Part shown: piece after piece, positions 8,623 to 17,665 of the stretch
Layout of the letters: each line of letters starts with the position of its first letter
How positions within the stretch are numbered: the first letter of the stretch is position 1
Assembly (NCBI GenBank): GCA_014239655.1
Contig: JAAZYM010000042.1
Span: 1-48,080, forward strand
DNA: 48,080 nucleotides
Direction of reading: 5' to 3'
DNA from: Flavobacteriales bacterium
GTDB taxonomy: Bacteria > Bacteroidota > Bacteroidia > Flavobacteriales > BACL11
Notes under the pieces: model-generated
Database searches by the model: none
What the model saw: the letters and a program-made list of their open reading frames with translations, nothing else
Told to the model about the DNA's origin: nothing
Translations under genes and position numbers: made by a program

Positions 8623-9813
8623 TTAGAGAGTGTTAATTTCATTAATCATTTTTTTGTACCAAGATTGGCTTGTATTAAATGGTTTCCCTCCTTTTATTCG
8701 GCTAAATTCTATGCATGACAAGAGATTGTTATTCTCTTCATCTAATCCTATTACCCCATTAATCCCTTTTACTGCACTTTGAACAGCCATGTCTGCACAT
8801 CTAAATATTAATTCAAGGTCTTTCTTGTTTGCTTTAGCTGATCTACTAAAGTATCCACTCTTTTGGATTAGTACTTTATTAGCTTTAAGTCGTTTTGCGA
8901 ATTCTTTTGCAAACCATTTTCCTGGATTTAGATCATCTAATTTGATGTGTCCATAAGGATCTCTGTCAATATGTTCTCCATTTTTATTTTTTTCATCTAT
9001 TATCAGTTGTAGACCCGCGCCTTCACTTAAGAAAATATTTACACAATCATATTTATTCATTACAGAATTTAATCTATCACATTCAACATCAAAATCAATA
9101 TCTTTTTCAGGAATTAGAATTGAATGCACTTCCCATTTTCCTTTACAGACATTTATTTCATTTATGAATGATATTCTATTTAATCTTTTTCTGTATTCTA
9201 AGGCAGTTGCAGCAGTTAGCCATCCACAATTTCTCCCCATTATTTCATGAATAATTAGTTGTCGGTCACTTGTTGTGTTTTCATTTACAATATTCTCAAA
9301 AAATATAGCTCCTTGTTCTGCTGCTGTCCATGCGCCAAGTGTTTGGCTAATAGGATAAACATCATTGTCTATCGTTTTAGGTAAACCAACTACTGTTAGA
9401 TTATAATTATTTTTTTTAAGGAATCTGGCAAGATCAGCAGCTGTTGTATTGGTGTCATCACCACCAATAGTATGTAAAACAGTTACACCATCTTTTACGA
9501 GTTGGTTAGCTGCAATTTGAAGAGGATTCTCTCCTTCTTTTATATAGCCTTTTTTTACACAATCTTTGATATTGGTTAGTTTTACTCTGCTATTGCCTAA
9601 AGGGCTTCCACCAAAAGAATAAAATTCGGAGATATGATCTTTTATTTTTTTAGGAAAAACAGTGTTTTTTCCTAATAGGAGACCTTTGTATCCATTTAGA
9701 TAGCCAATAACCTCACTTTTTGGATATAATCTAAAGTAATTTTCAACTAATCTACCCACTGATGCAGAAAGACATGGGGCAATTCCGCCAGAAGTTAATA
9801 ATGCTATTTTCAT
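8623..9813 (-). CDS. pfp: Pyrophosphate-dependent 6-phosphofructokinase
   Basis: Phosphorylates fructose 6-phosphate with PPi, reversibly, in glycolysis/gluconeogenesis. PPi rather than ATP use is read from GGDDTNTTAADL (second Asp of GGDD) and PKTIDNDV (Lys where ATP enzymes have Gly). The catalytic TIDND and the substrate motif MGRNCGWL are present. I chose the ATG at 9811-9813 (MKIALLTSGGIAPCLS, 396 residues), because the family begins right before the LLTSGG phosphate loop; a TTG 45 nt upstream would add an unlike extension. It lies upstream of mfd with an 11-nt gap and is divergent from aspartokinase. A one-mismatch -7 element (GATATTTG) ends 6 nt before the ATG. Confidence 0.93.
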   Translation of the reverse strand: MKIALLTSGGIAPCLSASVGRLVENYFRLYPKSEVIGYLNGYKGLLLGKNTVFPKKIKDHISEFYSFGGSPLGNSRVKLTNIKDCVKKGYIKEGENPLQIAANQLVKDGVTVLHTIGGDDTNTTAADLARFLKKNNYNLTVVGLPKTIDNDVYPISQTLGAWTAAEQGAIFFENIVNENTTSDRQLIIHEIMGRNCGWLTAATALEYRKRLNRISFINEINVCKGKWEVHSILIPEKDIDFDVECDRLNSVMNKYDCVNIFLSEGAGLQLIIDEKNKNGEHIDRDPYGHIKLDDLNPGKWFAKEFAKRLKANKVLIQKSGYFSRSAKANKKDLELIFRCADMAVQSAVKGINGVIGLDEENNNLLSCIEFSRIKGGKPFNTSQSWYKKMINEINTL

Positions 9814-9862
9814 ATAATGCAAATATCTAATATTTTCCTTAATTATATGATAAAACAATTGT

Positions 9863-9870
9863 TAACTTTG
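9863..9870 (+). promoter_or_regulatory. Candidate -7 element (TAACTTTG) for aspartokinase
   Basis: Exact match to the Bacteroidota -7 consensus TAnnTTTG, 23 nt before the ATG at 9894. A perfect -33 TTG is not seen at 20-nt spacing (TTA is there instead). Confidence 0.5.
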
Positions 9871-9893
9871 TTTGATATAATTCTTATTAATCT

Positions 9894-11138
9894 ATGATTA
9901 AGGTCTTAAAATTTGGAGGTGCATCAATAAAGAATGCTGAGGCTATAGAAAATGTTTTTTCTATAATAAATACTTTTAAAGATGATGATGTTGTTATTGT
10001 ATTTTCAGCATTAGGTAAGGTCACTAATATGTTAGAAGAGGTTGTAGACCGATATGTTCAAAAAAGCTCTACGGTCTATGAAAAACTACAAGAAGTAAAG
10101 GATCTGCACTATAATCTAATAAATAAGATGTTTGATCAGGATCATGATATTTTTAATATTGTCAATAATTTATTTTTAGAGATAGAGTGGGTGTTAGAAG
10201 AAGATCCAAATACCGAAATTTCTTATGATTATGATCAAATTGTTTCTGTTGGAGAATTACTTTCATCTAATATAATAAGTGCATTTCTAAAGCTAAATAA
10301 TTTTGAAAATCAATTGATCGATGCTCGAGATATTATTAAAACAGATAATCAATTTCAGAATGCTAGTATTGATTGGTCTCTGACAACTGAAGCAATAAAA
10401 AGACATATTATTAGATTTCCTGTTATAACACAAGGATTCATTGGATGTACTTCGGAGAATTTTACAACTACATTAGGTAGAGAGGGATCTGATTTTACTG
10501 CTGCTATTATAGCTAATATACTTGATGCAGGTAAGCTTATTATTTGGAAAGATGTAGATGGTGTTTTAAATGCAGATCCTAGATTCTTTGATAAAACAAT
10601 TCTTTTAGATCACATCTCCTTTACAGAGGCTATTGAGCTTGCATTTTATGGAGCTAAGGTTATTCATCCTAAGACAATTCAGCCTCTGCAAAAAAAAGAT
10701 ATCCCATTACAAGTTCGTTCATTTAACAATCTAAAGAATAATGGAACGTTAATCAATAGTGATAAAATAAATAATAAGCGCCCATCTTATATTGTTAAAG
10801 AGAATCAAGTATTAATCTCCATCTCTGATAAGGATTTGTCATTTATAATTGAAGAGCATCTAAGTTTTATTTTTTCTCTTTTATCAAAATATAATATAAG
10901 AGTAAATCTAATGCAAAATTCAGCTGTAAGCTTCTCAATATGCATTGACAATGAGAAATATAAAGTCCCAGAATTATTAGGTGAGTTAACCAGGCGTTTT
11001 AATGTTTTTTATAATGATAAGGTTATGTTATATACAATAAGACATTATAATGATGTTTCGATAGATACTCTAATTAAAGGAAAACAGATTCTTCTTGAAC
11101 AAAAAAGCAGAAATACTGTACAATATATTATTTCTTAA
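9894..11138 (+). CDS. lysC: Aspartate kinase (monofunctional)
   Basis: Phosphorylates L-aspartate, the first step towards lysine/diaminopimelate, threonine and methionine. The 414-residue product begins VLKFGGASI (family motif KFGGTS) and carries GREGSDFTAA (about 194-203) and KDVDGVLNADPR (about 218-229), all kinase-domain landmarks. The last 120 residues look like the ACT regulatory region. It is shorter than ThrA/MetL, so no fused homoserine dehydrogenase is present. It starts a plus-strand pair with the 597-residue unknown gene, which has its own -7 element. Confidence 0.93.
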   Translation: MIKVLKFGGASIKNAEAIENVFSIINTFKDDDVVIVFSALGKVTNMLEEVVDRYVQKSSTVYEKLQEVKDLHYNLINKMFDQDHDIFNIVNNLFLEIEWVLEEDPNTEISYDYDQIVSVGELLSSNIISAFLKLNNFENQLIDARDIIKTDNQFQNASIDWSLTTEAIKRHIIRFPVITQGFIGCTSENFTTTLGREGSDFTAAIIANILDAGKLIIWKDVDGVLNADPRFFDKTILLDHISFTEAIELAFYGAKVIHPKTIQPLQKKDIPLQVRSFNNLKNNGTLINSDKINNKRPSYIVKENQVLISISDKDLSFIIEEHLSFIFSLLSKYNIRVNLMQNSAVSFSICIDNEKYKVPELLGELTRRFNVFYNDKVMLYTIRHYNDVSIDTLIKGKQILLEQKSRNTVQYIIS

Positions 11139-11140
11139 TC

Positions 11141-11148
11141 TATATTTG
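11141..11148 (+). promoter_or_regulatory. Candidate -7 element (TATATTTG) for the 597-residue gene
   Basis: Exact TAnnTTTG match 2 nt after the aspartokinase stop and 19 nt before the ATG at 11168. This suggests the downstream gene can be transcribed alone. Confidence 0.45.
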
Positions 11149-11167
11149 TTTTTTTAAAATTTATATA

Positions 11168-12961
11168 ATGAGTAATCCACATACGTTTCATATTCCAGTA
11201 ATGGGAACTGCTTTTACAGCAGACACTCCATTAAAAGTGGCTCAGTATGGAATTGATTCTGTGATATCTATTGTAGATGATGTGTTATTAGAGAGATTAA
11301 GAAAATTTTATAGTGAGCAATATGAACTTGATTATATTGAAATAAGTAAATCTAGTAAAGATTATAGGGCAGATAGAATAACAGCATATTTGAATTTAAT
11401 TCATAAATTGTCATTGGAGAAGTTTACAGAATTTACTTTGTCAACACAGGAGAAGTTTGAAGATATTAAGAAGTATTTTTCTTTGCTCCCTAATACTTCT
11501 GATATCAAAAAAGAATTTTATGACTTAATTGAGGGCGTGTTTAGTTTTGATGATTTAAAAAGATGGTTAGATGATAATTTAAGCATGGGTAGTATTGATG
11601 TAAATATTATGACTAAGGTTGATAAAACTAACTTTTTAAAAAATGAAGAGCTGCCTGTTGAGTATAATGATGCTCATGCTGCATTAAGAGGATATGCTAA
11701 AAGTAATCTAGAATCGTCAGTTATTTTTTCAGCTGGCATGAATCCTAGGTTATACGGTTATATATGCAAGTTTAATGACTTTTATCCAAGAAAGGATGGG
11801 TATATAAAAAAGAAAATTGTTTTAAAGGTGAGTGATTATAGATCTGCAATTATTCAAGGTAAATTCTTGGCTAAGAAAGGTGTATGGGTTTCTGAATATA
11901 GAATTGAATCTGGCTTAAATTGTGGGGGTCATGCTTTTGCAACAGATGGATTGTTATTAGGGCCAATCTTGTCTGAGTTTCGTGACAACAGAAAATATCT
12001 TGTAAGTCAAACATATGAAATTCTAGTTGAGGCGCTAAAGAGTCTCGGAAAGATAATACCCAATAATGCATTAGATATTAGAGTGACTGCTCAAGGGGGG
12101 GTTGGCAATGCTGATGAGCAAAGTTTCTTACTTGATTATTATAAATTGGATTCTGTTGGTTGGGGAACACCTTTTTTATTAGTTCCGGAGGTTACAACAG
12201 TTGATGATGTAACGAGAGAGAAACTGCTTCAAGCTAAGGAAAAAGATTTGTATCTAAGTAATATTTCTCCATTAGGAGTGCCTTTTAATAATTTAAGAAA
12301 CAACTCTAAAGATCTTGAGAAGGAAAAGAAAATAGTTGAAGGGAAGCCTGGAAGCTCATGCCCAAGAAGGTTCTTAGCTTTAGGCAGAGATTATGATAAT
12401 CAGGGTGTGTGTACGGCATCACGAAAGTTTCAAAAGATTAAGATTAAAGAAGCTCAAAGCGATAACTCTATTTTATTGGATAAAGTTTTTGAAAAAACAT
12501 GTTTATGTATGGGCTTAGCCGCATCATCGGTTGTAAAGAATAAAATTGAAGTTAAAGAAAGTGAATATGTTTCTGTTTGTCCTGGACCTAATCTAGCTTA
12601 TTTTTCAAAATACATGAGTTTAAAGGAGATTGCTAATCAGATTTACGGGATGTCAGAGAGCATTGCTAGAATTGATAGGCCTCATTTTTTTATTAAAGAG
12701 TTAGATTTATATGTAAAATATTTTACAGATAGGTTAGAAGAGTCATTGGATAATTTCAACAAGAAACAAGAAAAGTATTTCACGAGATTTCTTAATAATT
12801 TAGAGGAAGGTCTTGATTATTATTCGTTTATGTTTGAAAATATGCAATCTACATTTTTACAGAATAAGTCTCGTATTTTATCAGAACTAGATAATAATCG
12901 AAAAAAACTTAACGATATTTCATTAAAGATAAAATCTTTTAATCAGATTTTAGATAGTTAA
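11168..12961 (+). CDS. Conserved Bacteroidota-type protein of unknown function, cysteine-rich, 597 aa
   Basis: I do not recognise a characterised family. The product is soluble, with no signal peptide or membrane helix. It opens with FHIPVMGTAFTADTPLKVA, a beginning reminiscent of TIM-barrel FMN enzymes. Cysteine motifs follow: GLNCGGHAFATDG (C252), GSSCPRRFL (C398), GVCTASR (C415), TCLCMG (C445, C447) and VSVCPGPN (C471); TAQGGVGNADEQ near 308 also looks like a barrel phosphate loop. About residues 520-597 are charged and probably coiled coil. I infer a redox, Fe-S or flavin enzyme, but nothing seen proves it. From memory, similar proteins occur in other Bacteroidota. It follows aspartokinase by 29 nt and overlaps the convergent serA-like gene by 23 nt. 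Confidence 0.6.
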   Translation: MSNPHTFHIPVMGTAFTADTPLKVAQYGIDSVISIVDDVLLERLRKFYSEQYELDYIEISKSSKDYRADRITAYLNLIHKLSLEKFTEFTLSTQEKFEDIKKYFSLLPNTSDIKKEFYDLIEGVFSFDDLKRWLDDNLSMGSIDVNIMTKVDKTNFLKNEELPVEYNDAHAALRGYAKSNLESSVIFSAGMNPRLYGYICKFNDFYPRKDGYIKKKIVLKVSDYRSAIIQGKFLAKKGVWVSEYRIESGLNCGGHAFATDGLLLGPILSEFRDNRKYLVSQTYEILVEALKSLGKIIPNNALDIRVTAQGGVGNADEQSFLLDYYKLDSVGWGTPFLLVPEVTTVDDVTREKLLQAKEKDLYLSNISPLGVPFNNLRNNSKDLEKEKKIVEGKPGSSCPRRFLALGRDYDNQGVCTASRKFQKIKIKEAQSDNSILLDKVFEKTCLCMGLAASSVVKNKIEVKESEYVSVCPGPNLAYFSKYMSLKEIANQIYGMSESIARIDRPHFFIKELDLYVKYFTDRLEESLDNFNKKQEKYFTRFLNNLEEGLDYYSFMFENMQSTFLQNKSRILSELDNNRKKLNDISLKIKSFNQILDS

Positions 12962-13868
12962 TTATCTTTTCGCTAAGTATCTTCGATATTTTATAGTAGC
13001 TTTCATTAGTCCATCCAGCAATATGTGGAGAAAGGATTGTTTTTTTTGAATTAACTATATATCTAAAATCAGAATCCTTTTCTGATGTTAGATTGTCAAA
13101 TGAATTTTTTTCTTGTTCAAATACATCTAGACATGCTCCTATGATTTTCTTTTCTTTTAATCCAGTAACTAATGAACTTGTTTTTACGCATTTTCCTCTT
13201 GAAGTGTTTATTAGAAAAAATGGTTTTTTCATCTTTTTAATAAATTCATTATTCACTAGGTATTCAGTTTCTTTGTTTAGAGGTATATGTAAGCTAATAA
13301 AATCAGCCTTATCAGTAATTTCGCTCATATCTGCTTGGTAAGGATAGCTTTGTTTGTATTTATCATAGGCTAATATCTTGATATTAAAGTTCTGAAGAAG
13401 ATTTGCAAAAGCACTCCCATTATTTCCATAACCAATTATCCCGAATGTTTTTCCTGACATTTCTATCCCTCTATTTTGTTCTCTTCTCCAGATCTTATTT
13501 CTTATTTCTTGATCAGCATGATTAATATTATTTAATAAATTAAGTATCATGGCCAAGGCATGTTCTGCAACAGCTTGTCTATTTCCTTCAGGCGCATTAA
13601 AGCAAGCAATTTTTTTTATTTCTGCATATTTTACATCTATGTTTTCAAGGCCTGATCCAGAACGTGCAATAAATTTTAATTTTTTTCCAGTATCTATAAA
13701 ATTTTTATCAATATTAAATTTACTTCTTATAATTATGCCTTCATAATTTTTAATTATTGCACATATCTCTTTTTTAGTTTTATTTAAGTAAGAATGACAT
13801 ATGATGTTATGCTTCTCGAGCTCATTAATTAAGAAAGGATGTATATTATCTATTATTAATACCTTCAT
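12939..13868 (-). CDS. D-isomer-specific 2-hydroxyacid dehydrogenase (SerA-like)
   Basis: NAD-dependent oxidoreductase of the D-3-phosphoglycerate dehydrogenase superfamily, 309 residues, so the short type without a C-terminal ACT domain. Visible are RSGSGLENID (about 69-78), the Rossmann motif FGIIGYGNNGSAFA (near 146), the catalytic Arg in NTSRGK (near 220), Glu in DVFEQE (near 243) and the catalytic His in SPHIAGWT (near 285). A role in serine synthesis is likely, but substrate cannot be read from motifs alone. Its start overlaps the mgtE stop (TAATG) and its tail overlaps the 597-residue gene by 23 nt. Confidence 0.88.
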   Translation of the reverse strand: MKVLIIDNIHPFLINELEKHNIICHSYLNKTKKEICAIIKNYEGIIIRSKFNIDKNFIDTGKKLKFIARSGSGLENIDVKYAEIKKIACFNAPEGNRQAVAEHALAMILNLLNNINHADQEIRNKIWRREQNRGIEMSGKTFGIIGYGNNGSAFANLLQNFNIKILAYDKYKQSYPYQADMSEITDKADFISLHIPLNKETEYLVNNEFIKKMKKPFFLINTSRGKCVKTSSLVTGLKEKKIIGACLDVFEQEKNSFDNLTSEKDSDFRYIVNSKKTILSPHIAGWTNESYYKISKILSEKIINYLKSD

Positions 13869-15217
13869 TAGAGAATTGCTTGTCCGATAGTAAAGTAGAT
13901 GATTAGGCCTAATACATCATTTATTGTAGTTATAAATGGACCAGTAGCTAGGGCTGGATCTATATCATATCTTTCTAGAATTAGAGGGATAAAAGTTCCA
14001 AATAACGCTGCAAAGATAATTACTGATAATAATGAGATACTTACAGTTAAACTTATTTTTATGTTGTATCCAATAAGCAATGTTACTAAAAGAATTATTA
14101 AAGAGCATATTAATCCGTTAAAGATTGCTACACCAAGTTCTTTTATAAGTTTAGCAGTTATGTTATTTGACCCAAGATTATTATTTGCTAGACCTTGAAC
14201 AACAATTGCAGCTGATTGAACACCTACATTACCTCCCATTGCTGCTATTAATGGGATAAAAAATGCTAATTCAAAATTACTTTCAAGATCGAATACTCCT
14301 ATAATTTTTGCTCCAAGGATTCCTCCAAAAAGACCTATTAATAACCATGGTAGTCTTGCTCTAGTTATATTCCAAATATTATCGTTTGCTTCTATATCTT
14401 CTGAAATTCCTGAAGCCATTTGATAGTCTTTTTCGGCCTCTTCTTTTACAAGGTCTAAAATATCATCTATTGTTATCCTCCCTAATAATACATTGTTTTT
14501 ATTAACCACGGGGATAACTATTAGATCATATTTATTCATAATATTTGCAACCTCTTCATTGTTTTCATTAGTGTTTATAGATATAATTTTTTTATTAATA
14601 ATTTTCTTTATTGTTGTTAATTTTTCAGCCACTAATAATTTTTTTAATGAGAGTAGTCCTAGAAGTTGATCATGATCATTAACAACATAAATAGTATGTA
14701 TTTTCTTAATTTTTTCTGCTTGCTTTCTCATTTCCTTAAGACACTTTAAGGTAGTCCAGTTTTCATTTACTTTAACTAATTCTTTTGCCATTAATGAGCC
14801 AGCTGAATCTTGAGAATATGTTAGAAGGTCACTGATATTATCTGCTTGATCTTTATCTTCAATATGAGAAAGAACTCTGTTTTTTTTATCTTGTGGTAGT
14901 TCTGAGATAACATCTGCGGCATCATCTGATTCAAGATTCTCAATTAGTTCTTCAGCAATCTTTTTAGCAGTAAATGCAGACAGGATAGATTCTCTGACAT
15001 CATCACCAAGTTCAATAATAATATCTGCTGATTTAGGGTTTTCAATAATATCAAGAATAAACTGAGCATTTATTTTTGATAGTTGCTCTATAATATCAGC
15101 AACATCTGCATGATGTATCTCTTGCAGTTTTTTTGCTATTGTCTTAGAATCCTTGTGTTCAATTAAGCTTTCAAGATCTTCTATGAATTTACTGTCTAGT
15201 TTAAATTTAGCAGACAC
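13868..15217 (-). CDS. mgtE: Magnesium transporter MgtE
   Basis: Inner-membrane Mg2+ channel gated by cytosolic Mg2+ binding. Domain order in the 449 residues is the MgtE N domain (about 30-130, rich in Asp/Glu), a pair of CBS domains (about 135-255) and five membrane helices (about 285-449). The pore signature AAMGGNVGVQSAA (near 327) and the PALATGPFITTINDV segment near the C-terminus are clear. It overlaps rsmA by 11 nt at its start and the serA-like gene by 1 nt at its end, within a five-gene overlapping run from mlaE. Confidence 0.95.
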   Translation of the reverse strand: MSAKFKLDSKFIEDLESLIEHKDSKTIAKKLQEIHHADVADIIEQLSKINAQFILDIIENPKSADIIIELGDDVRESILSAFTAKKIAEELIENLESDDAADVISELPQDKKNRVLSHIEDKDQADNISDLLTYSQDSAGSLMAKELVKVNENWTTLKCLKEMRKQAEKIKKIHTIYVVNDHDQLLGLLSLKKLLVAEKLTTIKKIINKKIISINTNENNEEVANIMNKYDLIVIPVVNKNNVLLGRITIDDILDLVKEEAEKDYQMASGISEDIEANDNIWNITRARLPWLLIGLFGGILGAKIIGVFDLESNFELAFFIPLIAAMGGNVGVQSAAIVVQGLANNNLGSNNITAKLIKELGVAIFNGLICSLIILLVTLLIGYNIKISLTVSISLLSVIIFAALFGTFIPLILERYDIDPALATGPFITTINDVLGLIIYFTIGQAIL

Positions 15218-15965
15218 TCTTCGTGATTTTAATAAAATCTTCTACAGATAATTTTTCAGCTCTTAAAGTTAGTAAATGATTTATTTCATCATTCATTTTC
15301 AGATTAAAACTTTTTAATGCATTTCTTAGTGTTTTACGTCTTTGATTATATGCAGATTTAATAATTTGTTTAAAGAGCTTCTCATTGCAATCTAACTTTC
15401 TCCTTCTATTTCTAGTTAATTTAATAACAGCAGATTTAACTTTTGGTGGTGGATTGAATGAGTTTTCACTAATAGTAAGGCAATATTCAACTTTATAAAA
15501 TACCTGTATTAGGACACTTAATATCCCTCTTTTTTTACCTGTTGTGCTAGAGATTCTTTCTGCAACTTCTTTTTGGAACATTCCTACTACTTCATCTATT
15601 AGATCTTTGTTCTCGTATACTTTAAATAAAATTTGTGATGAGATGTTGTATGGAAAGTTGCCAATGATAGATATTTTCTGATTAAAATAGCTTTTAATAT
15701 CAGTCTTAAGAAAGTCGCCGTGAATGATGTTTTTCTCATTCATTTCAAAATTACTTTTTAAGTAAGTTATTGATTCCAGATCGATTTCTATAAGTTTTAG
15801 GTTTATCTTTTTTGTAATTAAAAACTTAGTCAATATCCCCATTCCAGGCCCAATCTCTACAATGTTTTGATGCTCTTTGTTTAGAAGATTTGTTATTTCT
15901 TGTGCTAAATTATTATCTTTTAAAAAATGTTGCCCTAGATATTTCTTGGCCTTTACAGGTTTCAT
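15207..15965 (-). CDS. rsmA: 16S rRNA (adenine1518-N6/adenine1519-N6)-dimethyltransferase RsmA (KsgA)
   Basis: SAM-dependent enzyme that dimethylates two adjacent adenines of the 3' terminal helix of 16S rRNA during small-subunit maturation. The 252 residues begin with the family-specific KKYLGQHFLKD, then the SAM motif VEIGPGMGILTK (about 36-47) and the catalytic GNFPYNISSQI (motif IV NLPY as NFPY, near 101). The C-terminal helical domain is complete. It is joined to mlaF by TAATG and overlaps mgtE by 11 nt, so it is probably translated as part of the mlaE-mlaF-rsmA-mgtE-serA run. Confidence 0.96.
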   Translation of the reverse strand: MKPVKAKKYLGQHFLKDNNLAQEITNLLNKEHQNIVEIGPGMGILTKFLITKKINLKLIEIDLESITYLKSNFEMNEKNIIHGDFLKTDIKSYFNQKISIIGNFPYNISSQILFKVYENKDLIDEVVGMFQKEVAERISSTTGKKRGILSVLIQVFYKVEYCLTISENSFNPPPKVKSAVIKLTRNRRRKLDCNEKLFKQIIKSAYNQRRKTLRNALKSFNLKMNDEINHLLTLRAEKLSVEDFIKITKSVC

Positions 15966-16714
15966 TAGATTTTTTTCAGTCTTTTAAATAACTTAGATGC
16001 AAAGACAAAATTATTTAGTTCTGGATTATTATTATTAATTAATTCTTCCTTGCTTCCTGACCAGCAAATCTCACCATTATTAATGTATGCAATAACTTCG
16101 CCAATTTCCATAACAGAATTCATATCATGGGTATTGACTATAGTTGTGATGTTCCCTTCTATTGTTATTTTTTGGATTAGGTTATCAATAATTATTGCAG
16201 TTTTTGGGTCTAGTCCTGAATTTGGTTCGTCACACAATAAGTATCTTGGTTTCATGACTATTGCTCTAGCAATTGAGACTCTTTTTATCATTCCTCCACT
16301 AAGTTCATTTATAGACAATTTATTACTGTTTTCAAGGTTCACTTTTTCTAAACAGTCATTAACACGATGTAGTTTTTCTTCATGTGATTGATTTGTAAAC
16401 ATTGTTAGTGGGAACATTATGTTTTCTTCAACATTCATATAATCATAGAGAGCTCCTCGTTGAAAAAGGACTCCTATTTCTTGTCTTAATTTTCTTTTTT
16501 CTTTAGTATTTAGATTTATAAAATCTCTTCCGTCATATAGGACCTCCCCACTATTAGCTTTATTTAAACCTATAAGAATTCTTAGTAATGTTGTTTTTCC
16601 TGAGCCACTTTCTCCAATTATTAGGTTTGTTTTTCCTTTTTCAAATTTAAAAGAGATATTTTGTAATACATTATTATCTCCGAATGACTTATTAATATTT
16701 TTAATTTCAATCAT
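15965..16714 (-). CDS. mlaF: ABC transporter ATP-binding protein, MlaF-like
   Basis: Cytoplasmic ATPase of an Mla-type phospholipid transporter that helps keep outer-membrane lipid asymmetry. In 249 residues: Walker A GESGSGKTT (about 35-43), Q-loop LFQRG, signature NELSGGM, Walker B YLLCDEPNSGLDP and switch His in NTHDM. LSGGM followed by KR, and the pairing with an MlaE permease, point to the Mla family rather than a generic importer. It overlaps mlaE by 4 nt (ATGA). The substrate-binding MlaD partner is not in the window. Confidence 0.9.
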   Translation of the reverse strand: MIEIKNINKSFGDNNVLQNISFKFEKGKTNLIIGESGSGKTTLLRILIGLNKANSGEVLYDGRDFINLNTKEKRKLRQEIGVLFQRGALYDYMNVEENIMFPLTMFTNQSHEEKLHRVNDCLEKVNLENSNKLSINELSGGMIKRVSIARAIVMKPRYLLCDEPNSGLDPKTAIIIDNLIQKITIEGNITTIVNTHDMNSVMEIGEVIAYINNGEICWSGSKEELINNNNPELNNFVFASKLFKRLKKI

Positions 16715-17451
16715 CCTAATAGAAGATCAGTTAATATAAAATTGAAAATTAGGATTACAATACTACTATAAACTACAGCTCTTGTACTGGAGCTTCCAAC
16801 CTCTAGAGCCCCACCTTTAGTGTAGTAGCCAAAATATGATGAAACAGATGCAATAATAAAAGCAAATACTACTGTTTTGATTAGACAATATGACACGTAG
16901 AATGAGCTAAATTCATATTTAATACCATAAAGATAGGATGCAGTAGTGATTGATACAGTTTGACAACCAATCCACCCACCAATAATCCCTATACTAATAC
17001 TTAGGATAATTAGAGCAGGAAAGAAAAGTACTGCTGCTATGATTTTAGGAAGTATTAAGAAAGAGGCAGAATTAACTCCCATAATTTCTAATGCATCAAT
17101 TTGTTCAGTAACCCGCATAGATCCAATTTCAGAAGCAATATTTGACCCTACTTTTCCTGCTAGTATCAAAGATAACATTGTGGGGCAGAATTCAAGAATT
17201 AATGATTCTCTAGTAGCATAACCTATCAGATATTTTGGATATAGCGGGCTTTCAAAATTAAAGGCAGTTTGAATACTAACAACAGCACCAATAAAGAAAG
17301 AGATTATAGTAACTATCCCTAATGAGTCAAGACCTATTTTTTTTAGTTCTTGATTTAGTTGTTTGAAAAAAACATTCTTCTTTTCTGGAAGGCTAAATAC
17401 TTTTCTAATCATAATAAAGTATTGCCCAAGATGTAGAAGTAGTGTTTTCAT
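16711..17451 (-). CDS. mlaE: ABC transporter permease, MlaE family
   Basis: Inner-membrane permease partner of the adjacent ATPase. The 246 residues hold about five membrane helices and the MlaE-family motif VTEQIDALEIMGVNS (about 116-130), preceded by GSNIASEIGSMR. Length is normal for the family. It is the first gene of a minus-strand run in which each gene overlaps the next (4, 1, 11 and 1 nt) and is divergent from a small lipoprotein gene; its own promoter must lie within the 42-nt gap or the neighbouring gene. Confidence 0.92.
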   Translation of the reverse strand: MKTLLLHLGQYFIMIRKVFSLPEKKNVFFKQLNQELKKIGLDSLGIVTIISFFIGAVVSIQTAFNFESPLYPKYLIGYATRESLILEFCPTMLSLILAGKVGSNIASEIGSMRVTEQIDALEIMGVNSASFLILPKIIAAVLFFPALIILSISIGIIGGWIGCQTVSITTASYLYGIKYEFSSFYVSYCLIKTVVFAFIIASVSSYFGYYTKGGALEVGSSSTRAVVYSSIVILIFNFILTDLLLG

Positions 17452-17484
17452 TTGGCTTAAAAGTAAGTATTTTATTTAAATTTG
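17452..17484 (+). promoter_or_regulatory. Candidate Bacteroidota promoter for the small lipoprotein and feo genes
   Basis: A -33-like TTG at 17452-17454 and an exact -7 element TAAATTTG at 17477-17484 are separated by 22 nt. The predicted transcript would begin just before the lipoprotein ATG at 17494. Confidence 0.45.
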
Positions 17485-17493
17485 TATAATATT

Positions 17494-17634
17494 ATGAGAT
17501 TACAAAGGTATTATATTATTACTTTTTTTCTATTATTATTATTATTATCTTCCTGTAGTATTATTAAAAAAAGCGATTGTGATTGTCCTGAATTTTCGAT
17601 TAGGGAAGGCACTAAAAATTATAATAATATTTAG
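17494..17634 (+). CDS. Small lipoprotein of unknown function (46 aa)
   Basis: A 46-residue frame from the ATG at 17494 to TAG at 17634. It begins MRLQRYYIITFF followed by a run of leucines and a lipobox LSSC, so it should be exported, lipidated on Cys21 and processed to a peptide of about 26 residues. The mature part holds a CDCPEF motif (two cysteines one residue apart, then Pro). Function is unknown to me. It sits between divergent mlaE and co-directional feoA, with a good -7 element upstream. The leucine run is a TTA repeat, a possible slippage site. Confidence 0.65.
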   Translation: MRLQRYYIITFFLLLLLLSSCSIIKKSDCDCPEFSIREGTKNYNNI

Positions 17635-17665
17635 ATTGCCTTAACTTAGATTAGTTCTAAATAGT

